Positions 37,899 through 47,794 are shown, numbered from the stretch's first letter. The stretch is DNA of 64,000 bases from Sipunculus nudus (GCA_026874595.1 CM049309.1:26913033-26977032); one strand, 5' to 3'. Numbers and translations: made by a program. The notes: generated by a model not told the origin, from the sequence alone.

Positions 37899-37993
37899 AC
37901 AATCACAATTCCATCGAAAAGAGCGAACCTGCGGCCATGTGCGGTCTCGACAAAATGCTACCCTAAAGACTAAAGACCTACTAAAGTAGGACA

Positions 37994-37996
37994 TAA

Positions 37997-38083
<87 letters not shown>
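37994..38083. repeat. (TA)n microsatellite between two LTR elements
   Basis: A TA tract of about 80 bp begins a few bases beyond the gypsy 5' LTR edge and ends exactly at the second LTR element's TGTCAC start. A matching TA tract lies at that element's other end. Confidence 0.95.
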
Positions 38084-38087
<4 letters not shown>

Positions 38088-38324
38088 ACACCAGGCCTGG
38101 GCTGGGGTATTAAGAAATGTATACTGCTGGGGTGTATTGTCCCCAGAGGGGTCTGCGTATTGACCAGGGCGTGGCTAGTATAAATAGCAGGGCTGTGCAG
38201 AGTCAGTAAGAGAGCACTCGAGACAGAGAAGGAGACAGGCTGAAGGTGGCTGGAGGGGAAAAATCTTGTAATCTAAGTAATATACTCTACATCATCACAA
38301 TATATTTGTCGCTTATCTATGACA
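38084..38324 (+). repeat. 5' LTR of the second element
   Basis: Runs TGTCACACCAGG ... CTATGACA, with 5-bp inverted termini TGTCA/TGACA. A TATA box (GTATAAATAG, about 38178-38187) is followed by GC-rich then purine-rich sequence, a likely promoter and transcript start. It differs from the 3' LTR at only scattered positions, so the insertion is fairly young. Confidence 0.9.
38178..38187 (+). promoter_or_regulatory. LTR TATA box
   Basis: GTATAAATAG in the 5' LTR; the same position in the 3' LTR reads TTATAAATAG (about 42981-42990). Conservation in both copies and position in mid-LTR fit a core promoter. Confidence 0.65.
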
Positions 38325-40837
38325 CATGGTGGCAGCGGTTTGGATTTTATTAAAAGCAATTTGCACCTGAATTGCTGAAGAGACTCGTGAAAAGAAAAAA
38401 AAATATATACTGAACTTTACAACTGTATAAACATCATAACAGGAAAAGAAGGTACATAAAGAAACCACGGCAGGAGTGAGTATATTTATGTTACTCGGAA
38501 CATCTCTAGAAGAAGTTTCGTACCCTCACTCCATCAGTGAACATTGCCACCAACTAACATCTGGTCTGTCTCTTCCAAAGAATGGCTGAACTGAGATAAG
38601 TAGTAAAATGCTGAACTGAGATTAACATCATCTAAAGAACTGACCAGAACTAGTTTCTCTACAAGTGAACAGCTTAATTCCAGAATTATTTACATCAAGC
38701 GATCAAAATGAGACCAATAGGAGATAAGACTGAGATTTGCTGAGGGGCGTTGAGGTGGAACAGGGTGTGTCACCCTATACCGAAGAGGAGTCATTAGTGG
38801 CGGTGTAGTACTTGGCAGGGGGTGTCAGATACTGTGTGCTGATGTGTCTCACCAGTTGTGCCTGAGGACTCTGTGCTGGTAGAAAAGATAACTTGACACC
38901 TTTTCATGGACAACAGTGCATGTGCAGGGCTAGCTGTGGCAACCTGACCTGACCTGGCCTGGAGTGTTATGCTGACCTGACCTGATCTAGAGTGGTATGC
39001 TGACCTGACCTGGCCTAGAGTGTTATGCTGACCTGACCTGATCTGGAGTGGTATGCTGACCTGACCTGGCCTAGAGTGTTATGCTGACCTGACCTGATCT
39101 GGAGTGGTATGCTGACCTGACCTGGCCTAGAGTGTTATGCTGACCTGACCTGATCTGGAGTGGTATGCTGACCTGACCTGGCCTGGAGTGGTATGCTGAC
39201 CTGACCTGATCTGGAGTGGTATGCTGACCTGACCTGGCCTGGAGTGGTATGCTGACCTGACCTGGCCTGGAGTGGTATGCTGACCTGACCTTGCCTGGAG
39301 TGGTATGCTGACCTGACCTTGCCTGGAGTGGTATGCTGACCTGACCTGGCCTGGAGTGGTATCCTGACCTGACCTGGCCTGGAGTGGTATGCTAACCTGA
39401 CCTGGCCTGGAGTGGTATGCTGACCTGACCTGGCCTGGAGTGGTATGCTGACCTGACCTGGCCTGGAGTGGTATGCTGACCTGACCTGGCCTGGGGTGGT
39501 ATGCTGACCTGATCTGGCTGGGGTAGAGTGCTGTCCTGACCTGTCACCCGGCTGACCTGTGACCTGAGTGCATGGGACATTGTTCCTGTTTGTTTATGTT
39601 TACAACTGGATGGACTTTTTGCTAGAATTTCCAGCATATAGAGTGGCCAAGTTTTTCTATGGATATTTTAATTTGACTCTGTTTATATACAGAAATTGTG
39701 ACTTTGGATATTGTTCATTCTAAATACTTGTCTCCAGCCACCAATGGTAAGTTTGTATTCACAATTATATGGATATTGTTACAGATGTCTGCTTTATTGT
39801 GAGCTGTTGACATGTCTCTTTTATTGTGCGCTGTTGACATTCTGATTCGTGTTTGGCTCAAGCCCTGGGCGTTGCTATGCAACAGGGTTCCTTGTTCTGC
39901 CTGGCATGGGGCGGCCCATGTGTAAACACAGCGGTCATGCTAGTCTGGGGCTTTCTTGCCTGGCCGAGCCGGGCCGGCCCACGTGTGAACCCTGATATGT
40001 AGAAACACAGCATTCGATGTTCTAGATGTTTCCTGTAACGTGTGTACTATTGGTTTCTTTGGATTGTTCGATAAATTGAAAGTTCTCGGCTTGAGGTGAA
40101 AGGTTATAAATAAGGGGCTGTGTTTTAGAGCCAGGAGAGAGGAGAGATATATTCCAGCGGACACAGAAGAGTGTAAGTCAGTTTGTGGACCTTTTCCTAT
40201 AATTGCGGCAGTTATAGCTTTTCTTCGAATAAGTAACGGATTTTATATAGTCTTCAGTTTGCCTATGAGATCACTGCTAGGTTTTCACTTTTGGATTACA
40301 ACAAACTGATTTTGTGATTGAACTGGACTGTTATTCTATGAGAAGATTTATATTAACTGATCATCTGAATTATATGCTTTAAAGGACTTTTTGTCGCTGT
40401 GACAGTGGTGGTATCCAAGTACTGTACACTTGGTTTATATACTTGTATTGATTTACTGTTGTACTGTTGTTATACTGTGTAATTGTATTGATTTAGTGTA
40501 TTGTAATGTTAGGATTTTTAAGAATAAATTATAATTATTTGTTAACAAAAAACCACTGACTTCTTTATTCATTCCCCTAGACGTTTCACGCTGCCTAGCG
40601 TTACAGAATCTGATTTGTTTTTATCTCCATTACAAAATTTATGTTCTTCACGACTACGTGATCTGTTGATATTAGGTTCCGAAACAATATAAATGTAGAT
40701 AAGAATATTTGTATTGCTTGTAATTTGGTACCTACAGGTTCTACAAATCAGATATGGTTATTGGGTTTTACGAAATATTGCTAGAGTTGTCAGGTGTCAA
40801 CATATTTAAGTGAGGAAAATCTATTCAAAGTTTAATA
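38325..40837 (+). other. Long leader of the second LTR element
   Basis: 2.5 kb without a coding frame. It holds the putative primer site, the 28-bp tandem array (38945-39530) and a segment with LTR-like signals. Those signals are GGTTATAAATAAGG (about 40103), AATAAA (about 40523) and an end GCCTAGCGTTACA (about 40596-40608), so part of 39.7-40.6 kb may be a nested solo LTR. A splice-donor-like GGTAAGT (39746) and acceptor-like CATTCCCCTAG (40571-40581) are also present; whether they are used is unknown. Confidence 0.5.
38945..39530 (+). repeat. 28-bp tandem array, about 21 units
   Basis: The unit is GCTGACCTGACCTGG followed by CCTGGAGTGGTAT. The first nine units alternate between a 'gatct' type and a 'ggcct...gttat' type, forming a 56-bp dimer. 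Later units are nearly all one type, with two 'ttgcct' variants in a row. Each unit carries TGACCT twice, overlapping by one base. Confidence 0.95.
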
Positions 40838-41077
40838 ATGGGAGATTCAGATTCCTCTGAACATGATGGGATATTTTCACCAGGGGGAGTTAGTTTTGGA
40901 AGTGGTTCTGCAAAGGAGGATAATAAAGCGGCTGAAATATTGCTTGGATTAGCTAAAGGACTGATTTCATTTCAAAGTATGCATGCCACTGTGGCGGAAA
41001 TATTGGGTAGACGGGCAAGGGAACAACCACTACATGAGTTGAAAATGTTGGAATTAAACAGCAGGGCTGCAAGGTAA
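40838..41077 (+). pseudogene. Gag N-terminal frame
   Basis: A 79-aa frame starting MGDSDSSEHDG, acidic and Ser/Gly-rich then helical (AAEILLGLAKGLISF). It ends at a stop and the capsid frame continues shifted about 100 bp later, so a frameshift has split an original gag. Its position right before the SCAN-like frame supports this. The N-terminal part itself has no family signature I recognise. Confidence 0.6.
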
Positions 41078-41178
41078 ATGGCAAAAATTGAAAAGCAGAA
41101 ATTGGCTTTAGAGTAAGATTAAAGACACAAGCATAAGTAGGGGTCGCAAATGCTCAGGCACAGAAACCAAGATATTCT

Positions 41179-41643
41179 ATGGGGTATAAGGGGCCGAAGG
41201 TGCCAACATTTGTTGAAGGGCAGGATGTAGATGTTTACCTGAGAACATTCGAGAAATTAGCGGGAGTTCAGGGCTGGCAGCCTGATACATGGGCAACTAG
41301 ATTAACAGGCCTCATTTCTGGTAAGGCCATGGAGGCATATTCAAGAATGTCTCAGCAGGATTCTCTAGATTTCCAGAAAGTTAAAGCAGCAGTACTGAAG
41401 TGGTATGAGTTGACTACAGAAACTTACCGCAAAAAATTCCGTTCTGCGCGAAGGCAGAGTAATGAAACATTTACAGAGTGGTCCGTTCGGGTCACGAAAT
41501 TGTTTGATCGGTGGGTTGAGGCCAATGAAATTGACCTTGATTACGGCAAGGAGTTGTGTGTCGTTGAACAACTCATGAGTGCCTCCCCTAATGATATACA
41601 GGTTTGGCTTAGAGAGAGGGATCCTAAGGACCTAGGAGAGTAA
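41179..41643 (+). pseudogene. Gag with SCAN-like capsid domain
   Basis: A 154-aa frame, the longest coding-like stretch in the window. Features: VPTFVEGQDVDVYLRTFEKL at the start, then WQPDTWATRLTGLISGKAME, LKWYELTTETYRKKFRSARR and ETFTEWSVRVTKLFDRWVEA, then LCVVEQLMSASPNDIQVWL. This pattern matches gag of Ty3/gypsy Gmr1-like elements, from which the vertebrate SCAN domain is known to derive. It would form particle capsid. A stop after DPKDLGE separates it from AEIADHYLVSHR in the same frame, a C-terminal continuation. The function is lost or much reduced. Confidence 0.85.
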
Positions 41644-41719
41644 GCGGAGATTGCAGACCATTATCTTGTGTCCCATCGAAATGTGAAGCCTCAGGTAAAA
41701 AAGGTTAATACCAGTAACC

Positions 41720-41920
41720 TTGAGGTGTGGCAATAATGCCAAAAATGAGAGTTTCACGCCCAATTGCTTCAGGTGTAGGCAGATAGGGCACATCGCGGCC
41801 AGATGCCCAGCAGAGAAACCTCTTCGTCAGTCCAATGGGGATGATGGGAAGAAGGGGACCAGTAAAGGTTTCTTCTCCCAGGGGTTGGGAACCAAAAGTG
41901 TGACCAATCCGTGTTTTTGA
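41720..41920 (+). pseudogene. Gag nucleocapsid, CCHC zinc knuckle
   Basis: Contains CFRCRQIGHIAARC (C-X2-C-X4-H-X4-C, about 41776-41817), an RNA-binding knuckle, followed by a basic, Gly/Lys-rich stretch. It is shifted in frame from the capsid part and ends at TGA (41918-41920). Confidence 0.85.
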
Positions 41921-42229
41921 GGGTTTAGTAAACGGACGCTCAGTTAGTTTGCTGCGTGATACCAGTTGTACGATGACATTGGTTCGGGAGGACCTAGTGG
42001 ACCAAGAGGCATATTTCGGCACACAAGTTGCCGTGGAATATGCAAATGGCCAGATGCAGGAGGTGCCTGTGGCCCTGGCGCACATTGACAGCCCTTTCTG
42101 TTAGGGTGGGTTTTATGTTAGTGTGCTAGAAAATCTCCTAGTGTGTAAGTGTTACTGGGTAATGATCTGGATTTTGAGTGAAGTGCCCATGCTTTTATGC
42201 TGTGATGAGGCATCAGCATAAGATATAAA
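41921..42229 (+). pseudogene. Protease remnant with DTS at the active site
   Basis: The frame reads VNGRSVSLLRDTSCTMTLVR, resembling the flap and active-site region of retropepsins in this group. The catalytic triplet is Asp-Thr-Ser (41958-41966) where Asp-Thr-Gly is usual, a single-base change. Downstream LLGNDLDF (42152-42175) matches the conserved C-terminal strand of these proteases. A stop after DSPFC and frame changes break it. No polymerase follows. Confidence 0.7.
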
Positions 42230-42886
42230 AGGAGTGACAACAAAAAATGCAGACGGGCTTTTCCAGAGCATTTTCTGAGTAGATTAATGACGTGATAATG
42301 TGTAAACTTTTTGGATGTTTTGTAGGCAGTCTAGGATTTGACAGACAAACAAATATCGAACAAGGTGTAATTTGTTGGGAAGCACAGAAGTTTAATCAAA
42401 ATCTTAATACCATACAGTTTTAAGGCAACCTATTAAGGGCAAAGTATCAGCACAATTTGTGCTGTTTGTAGGTGTGAAGTTTTAACAAATATTCTTCATG
42501 AAATTGGAACAAGTTTAATTGAAAAGAGATTATGGATTTGTCAATGTATTTTTGATGGTTGTGTTCTGTTTATTTTTTATGTATCACGTAGCCATTTATG
42601 TAAGTGTAGAAATCTGCTACTGGATGGTAATTTACTGAGTTTATTTACTGGAAAGTTGCATATAATTTATTTTGATAGTGATGATTCATTGTTGAGTATT
42701 GTTCGTGTGGGTTCTGATTTGGTGTAATGTATTATCGATGTATCAATGGTATTGACGTGATCACATAAAATAGTATGTTTATATTTGAACTGATCCTGAC
42801 CTTTGTGTTGTTGTGCTAGCATTTACATGCCAAGTACATGCCTTATCTTAAATGAAAGGTGTTTCATTCTATGAGAGGGGGAGGTA
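42230..42886 (+). other. Post-protease segment lacking pol, with purine tract
   Basis: AT-rich sequence without readable reverse transcriptase, RNase H or integrase motifs. It ends in ATGAGAGGGGGAGG (42871-42884), a polypurine tract two bases before the 3' LTR. Confidence 0.7.
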
Positions 42887-43120
42887 TGTCACCCCAGGCC
42901 TTGGCTGGGGTATTATTAAATGTATACTGCTGGGGTGTATTGTCCCCAGAGGGGCCTGCGTATTGACCAGGGCGTGGCCATTATAAATAGCAGGACTGTG
43001 CAGAGACAGAGAGAGAACACTCGAGACAGAGAAGGATAGGCTGTAGGTGGCCGGAGGGGACAAATCTTGTAATCTACATAATAAACTCTACATCATCACA
43101 ATATATTTGTCGCTTATCTG

Positions 43121-43122
<2 letters not shown>
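42887..43122 (+). repeat. 3' LTR of the second element
   Basis: Starts TGTCACCCCAGG and matches 38084-38322. It ends ...CTTATCTGTGA directly against a (TA)n tract, so the final CA is lost or absorbed into the repeat. Confidence 0.9.

Positions 43123-43162
<40 letters not shown>
43123..43162. repeat. (TA)n microsatellite
   Basis: A 40-bp TA tract adjoining the 3' LTR; the right flank of the insertion. Confidence 0.95.
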
Positions 43163-43170
<8 letters not shown>

Positions 43171-44501
43171 CACAATTAATGGTTATACATAGGTGATGTC
43201 TGAATTTGCTTAACCATAGACAACTCAAAATTCAAATTCACTATATATTTTATATTTTGGGTTAAATATACAAAAGCAATATCAACTTAGGCCTATATAC
43301 TTCACATAATTACATGAACTACAATTCAAGGGAGCAAGGAAATCCCCCAAGTTTTTTATTCTTTAACATACCGTCCATTCATCCATCCATTCATCTTGAG
43401 CCATCTCTCACATTTTGACTTCATTTCAATTACTCATGTTGGTCAATGACACACCTCCTTACTTGTTCAGACTATTGTAGATGAAACAAACCTGCAAAAG
43501 CTACCAGTCTGCTAATTCTAAGAATCTCGGTCTTAATCGATAATTTACGGAATTCTATCAGAAAATATTTCTCTAAATCAAAAGATTTTTTTGTGATGAT
43601 TTGAGGGGATTTCATAAAATACATATACGTGTGCAATAAAACCAAAACTGATGAGTCTAACAAGAATACTCCAAAGAGAGCGAACTCCGGTTTGTTTGCC
43701 AAATATGGGGGCCGTTACCGGGTACTGGGTGTTTGTATATTGTTGTATTTACTAGAGGTCCGGCTTTTGATCAGAGTGATGAAGTAGGTCGCATTTAATT
43801 GAGTACAGAATATCCCTAATTATATGACGTCATTGTAGAGATTCTGGTCCGTTTCCGTCGCATGTCTACACTACCGATTTAAGGTAGCAGAACTGGCAAA
43901 TTCATACATTTTTTTTTCACAATAAAAGGTATACTTATTGTAGACACATCTGTACACCGAATGATCTCTCCGAATGTAGTTTTGGCCATTTTCTCAAAAC
44001 TAAATTGCTTTCTTTAGAGCGATATTTCTCAGTAATTTCCTGGTCAAAACATACAATTTAGTTGTTAAAATGTGAACTACAAAGCGTTTTGTATTTATTT
44101 TACGCCTAAACGTTACTTAAAGGATTTTATTTATGAAAACGTAAAAAAAGGAAATGATCTGTTAGGGTTACAAAATTAAATACGCTGTAAAATCGTAATT
44201 GTTTAACTTATCTCACAAAACAAAACAAAACGCCGATTTTGAGGTGACTACAACGCCTGTAGCGTCTCTAGGAGTAATCCCTACCGCTTTCCTCTCACTG
44301 CTTCCAAGATGCATAAATTTTAACTATATATCCTTCCAAAATCTTGTTGGTTACAAGTTCACAGTGAAAAATCCTCTGCAAATGAACTTATTAATTTTAC
44401 AGGAAGTGCTTATTTCCACTCCCCATGTTAGATAGAATAGTTAAGTGTTTGTTAGAATAGAAATTCATTTACATCAGCTCTATAAGATAACATTAATATA
44501 A

Positions 44502-44503
<2 letters not shown>
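43163..44503. other. No gene recognised
   Basis: AT-rich DNA with small unrecognised ORFs (43472-43702 minus, 44199-44435 plus). I found no known domain, RNA gene or clear repeat boundary. Confidence 0.4.
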
Positions 44504-44542
<39 letters not shown>

Positions 44543-44559
44543 CTAGTAGTATATATATA
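44504..44559. repeat. (TA)n tract with ACTAGTAGT interruption
   Basis: TA repeats broken by GTATATATACTAGTAGTATA, which is close to self-complementary. Confidence 0.85.
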
Positions 44560-44774
44560 GGTGCTGAACGAATCTAACAGTGCTCTATTAGCCTGATGCT
44601 AAGAGCTGATACACAGAATTTACAACGAATATGTTCAGTTACACATTAACACATGTTTTCATGCTGTCGCAATAATAAGACGTGAACTGTTAAGAAACGG
44701 TTGCTGACATAATGTAATTACGTGCCGAAGCACTCAGCCATGGTAGGGTGGGAGAGTGTGGGGATTATGATAAT

Positions 44775-45205
44775 GTTCGCATTTGGAAATGAGCTCTGAT
44801 CTTTTGTTGAGCCTTTGTGTCTTGGGGAACGTTTTGATTTGGACCTTCCAGGCAAAGATTACAACTTCCACTGGGGAGCTTTCTATAGGTGGTGCGCACT
44901 TGAGGACCCGCCAGTTTATTGAATATGGGGCGTTTGTTTTTTGTTGGAACCAAATGAACCTTTAGAGTTCCGAGTCTTTTGCGAACTTGGGGTGGCTGAA
45001 TGATTTCTTGTAGTTCCTGTAGCGGGATTTAAAGTCGGTGCCGGCAAGTCCGATGTAAGTTTCCTCCGAGGTTTGGGTTGTGACGTCAGCGGTATAACAA
45101 CCAGCTTTCGAGCGGCCAGAACAAAACGCAACTGAGCGGATGCAATTGCCTTCAAGGAGCATGCCTGCAAGCTGGTATTATCTAAGATATACACATTAAC
45201 GAATA
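44775..45205 (-). pseudogene. Penelope-like element GIY-YIG endonuclease fragment
   Basis: The C-terminal endonuclease of Penelope-like retroelements, which cuts the target before reverse transcription. On the minus strand a frame at 44962-45162 reads LLEGNCIRSVAFC, then TSEETYIGLAGTDFKSRYRN and HPKFAKDSEL. This matches the GIY-YIG nuclease of this group, with the second motif as YIG and the catalytic Arg candidate in RYRN. Downstream, alternating frames give FIWFQQK, NAPYSINWRVLK, GSCNLCLEG and LNKRSELISKCEH, the conserved tail in three pieces. A stop follows DSEL. No Penelope reverse transcriptase was seen upstream, so this is a truncated, decayed copy. Confidence 0.8.
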
Positions 45206-45264
45206 AAAGCATCATTCAAAAGCACATACATAATATCATACAATGTTACTAGAGATTTATTATT

Positions 45265-45390
45265 TACATACAAAACAGTATCTATAGGCCTGATATACAA
45301 TATTTACAAAAAAAAAAAAAAAAAAAAAAAAAAACATGAACAGTATCTATAGGCCTAATATACAATATTTACAAAAAAAACATGAATACT
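45265..45390 (+). repeat. Tandem duplicate around a 27-base poly(A)
   Basis: The segment 'acagtatctataggcctgat...caatatttacaaaa' occurs at about 45271-45307 and again at 45340-45373, each followed by an A-run (27 and 8 bases) and CATGAA. The first A-run spans 45308-45334. Confidence 0.85.
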
Positions 45391-45447
45391 GATATACGTT
45401 GTAGTCTCCAAAGACATTTGTGTTTAACAACTAATAAGTGTCTGTAA

Positions 45448-45940
45448 TCAAAAATGATGTACGACGTGCCTAATCTTCCTTAGGAATGTGTTTGTGCTGA
45501 TCCTCCCGCTCCTGTGCCTCTCCATCAGTTTGTCGATTCGGCTGTCGAATTTTCGATACTTCCTCTTAGGAGGTGGGGTGCCTTCGCCGTTTATGATGTT
45601 TGTCACCTTCCTGTTGGTAGACGCTTGCTGGGTACGGAGATATCCGATGAGGTCATAGATATTTGGGTTGTTCTAATGGAGTGACTTGTTTAGGGCGGAG
45701 TGCCATCCTTCCACCAAGTTATTTAATTGTCCTTATATTCTCTTGGTTGACAATCCACAATGGTAGCGGATACGATCCGTTCAGCCACGTGTCGGCGTAA
45801 TATCAGCACAGATCCTGGAGGGCTGCGGATTCCTGTAAATGGGTTGAGGTTTGAATGTCTCCGAAATTGAAACGCACCATATTCACTGGCAAGAACGCCA
45901 TTGCCATCAGCGTCCTTATTACTTTCCGGGTCGTCTGGTG
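45448..45940 (-). pseudogene. MULE transposase exon 2 (C-terminal region)
   Basis: Begins after a pyrimidine-rich acceptor (45941-45955) and ends at TGA 45448-45450. It carries the AFLPV, TWLNG and NN-VEGWH landmarks of MULE C-termini. Two in-frame stops and one frameshift are present. Confidence 0.8.
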
Positions 45941-47794
45941 CTGGAAAATAAAACAAATTAGTTTCAATTAATAATTGAACTTATTCATTACTTGTACATT
46001 TTTGTATTTATGATGGCGCAGATTTCCCCCGGCTACCAATCTGAAACATAGCAAAGAAAAAAAAAAGCTTTACGTTTGTACAGAGAAACAATCTGACCCA
46101 TGAATCTCCGTCTCGTGACTCTGCGTCTTGTCTTATTCGCTACATCCGGTCCATTTTCTAAATTTCCCCGTCCCCAAAGATATACAAGTGGCTCATCCGA
46201 AGAATTATTTTTCCTGATAATAAAGTATCCTTTATTTATGTGATAGTGTTGACGTACCTGCATAGAGCGACACCTAGTGTCAGGGTTTAAACTTAATTTT
46301 CTTGTGTGCATACTTTATGGCATGCGTTGTAAGAACGCTAAGGCTGGCGGGCATTGTGAATCTGCTGTAGAAGCTGGGTCGGACGAAATTTGTCCAGGAA
46401 CCGATAGTGAAGCTTTTACGAAGGCCAGGGCCAAGGCTAGATGTAAATAATTGTGAGTAGAATACTTTGACATACTTTTTAGCCAGTGTCATTGTTCATT
46501 TTATAATTCTCACGCATGTAAAAACTTGAAAACAAATATTTGGTTACCGCGGTGTCAGTGCTCATGCGCTAGACAACCGGATGTTTTGGTTCCACTTGGA
46601 GTTCAGTGATACGTTTAAATATGTATTAAGCACATGCTGTGTCATTTTAATGCGGGAACAGGACTTGTGTTATCATTTCATGTTGTATTGGAAGTCTAAC
46701 CTTAAGTACATGTAGTTCATTATGGGAATAGACATGTATCTACCAGCGCGGAACAAGATTGGTTGTCTGTTATAAAACACTTTGCAAGTGAATTGACGTT
46801 AATATGAACTGATGTGACACCATTAGAGAAAAGACAGCTTGACTTGGGTGAGATATATTTTGTGTTAACATGTTCTTTTTATGAGATAAAAACCAAGTTT
46901 GACAGATGTATCCTGTAAACAGCTCATCTGAAACTAAGTTTTTCTCAGATTGACTATACTATTTAAGATAAGTGACATGCATCTGTTGAATATTACGTGT
47001 TAATATTGATGCCTATTTAAGATTAATTTGAAGATAATGGCTGATACTGTACAGTAAACTATTTTCATTTATTCCCATAGTAATATAATGATATTTTCAT
47101 TAATACTGTTTGGTATGAATACTGTTTTGTGATGAGAGAAGATTATTAAAACTATTAGTGTTTGGAATTAGACTGTGTGTTGATTGGCACTAAGATGTGT
47201 ATATATATCATACTTTAACTAGTGAGAGAGGAAAGTGTGAGACTATGAGTCATTATTATTGTTCATTTGTTTTATGTATTTATTTAGAAACCGTATGATG
47301 ATTAATGGCAGTTTAAAGTTACTATTGCATATATTATAAGTTCAGTGTATGCATTCGATCTGATTAGTTTATTGACTATTTGTCATAACTGAGACCACCA
47401 GTCAGTGATAATACAGATAAAGATAAGATAAAGTTGTTTACATACTCATACTGCATAGTGTGTGAGCATGCATACTAAGGATTTCCATTATTTGTGTCAT
47501 TGCAGACTGTTGAGCCTTGGAGGTTAACCACCCTTTTTACTTTTCTTTACTTATCCAGTACTGATTTGAGCATATGTGACTGTAATTTGCATCAGACTCT
47601 CCACTAATAAAAACTGATATTCTTAACGAATGGCTCCTTGCTCGATCCCGCACCCCTTACATTTAATATCCTGGTATCATGGTATTCTAGGCAAACTAGG
47701 TACTTGGTACATATATTCTAGGCAAAAAAAATATATATGAATGGAAATGTATTCTTTTGCGTGCATTTGTACACAAAAATAATAACCGTCTCAC
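45941..47794 (-). other. Putative intron of the MULE gene, with LTR-like segment
   Basis: Contains a stretch from TGTAAG (46328) to CTTACA (47656-47661), with a TATA-like GTTATAAAAC (about 46768) and AATAAA (about 47606). This could be a solo LTR, but no target duplication is visible, so it is uncertain. The small ORFs at 46033-46311 and 46280-46492 show no known motif. Confidence 0.35.

Larger units (their letters stand above)
24102..37993 (-). mobile_element. Ty3/gypsy LTR retrotransposon, interrupted and decayed
   Basis: A full element read on the minus strand: 5' LTR at about 32970-37993, leader, gag, protease, reverse transcriptase, RNase H and integrase from about 30300 down to 25687, then 3' LTR at 24102-25359. 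The order protease-RT-RNase H-integrase is that of Ty3/gypsy. Two family 1 elements (30415-32178 and 34965-37898) and at least two other insertions in the 5' LTR expand it to 13.9 kb. Every domain is split by frameshifts or stops, so it is not autonomous. I could not confirm a target duplication or a primer binding site. Confidence 0.85.
32970..37993 (-). repeat. Gypsy 5' LTR carrying nested insertions
   Basis: Matches the 3' LTR (24102-25359) in direct orientation but is expanded by the family 1 element 34965-37898. Extra DNA absent from the partner LTR lies at about 33147-33465 and 34303-34785. Outer sequence resumes at 37899 ('acaatcacaattcc'). The outer edge at TGTCC (37993, minus strand) borders a (TA)n tract. 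A 63-aa ORF at 34532-34723 lies in one of the extra segments and is unrecognised. Confidence 0.8.
38084..43122 (+). mobile_element. Second LTR element: gag and protease only (5.0 kb)
   Basis: Two 240-bp LTRs in direct orientation (38084-38324 and 42887-43122) enclose a long leader, a SCAN-like gag, a CCHC knuckle and a protease remnant. A primer site candidate, TGGTGGCAGCGG, begins two bases after the 5' LTR, and a purine tract (GAGAGGGGGAGG) precedes the 3' LTR. Between the protease and the 3' LTR (42230-42870) no reverse transcriptase or integrase block can be read in any frame. Both outer flanks are (TA)n. This looks like an internally deleted, non-autonomous Ty3/gypsy relative, with Gmr1-like suggested by gag. 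Confidence 0.8.

Noticed and set aside
38945-39530. CRISPR-like array
   Set aside because: Units are 28 bp head-to-tail with no unique spacers, in a eukaryotic retroelement leader; it is a minisatellite.
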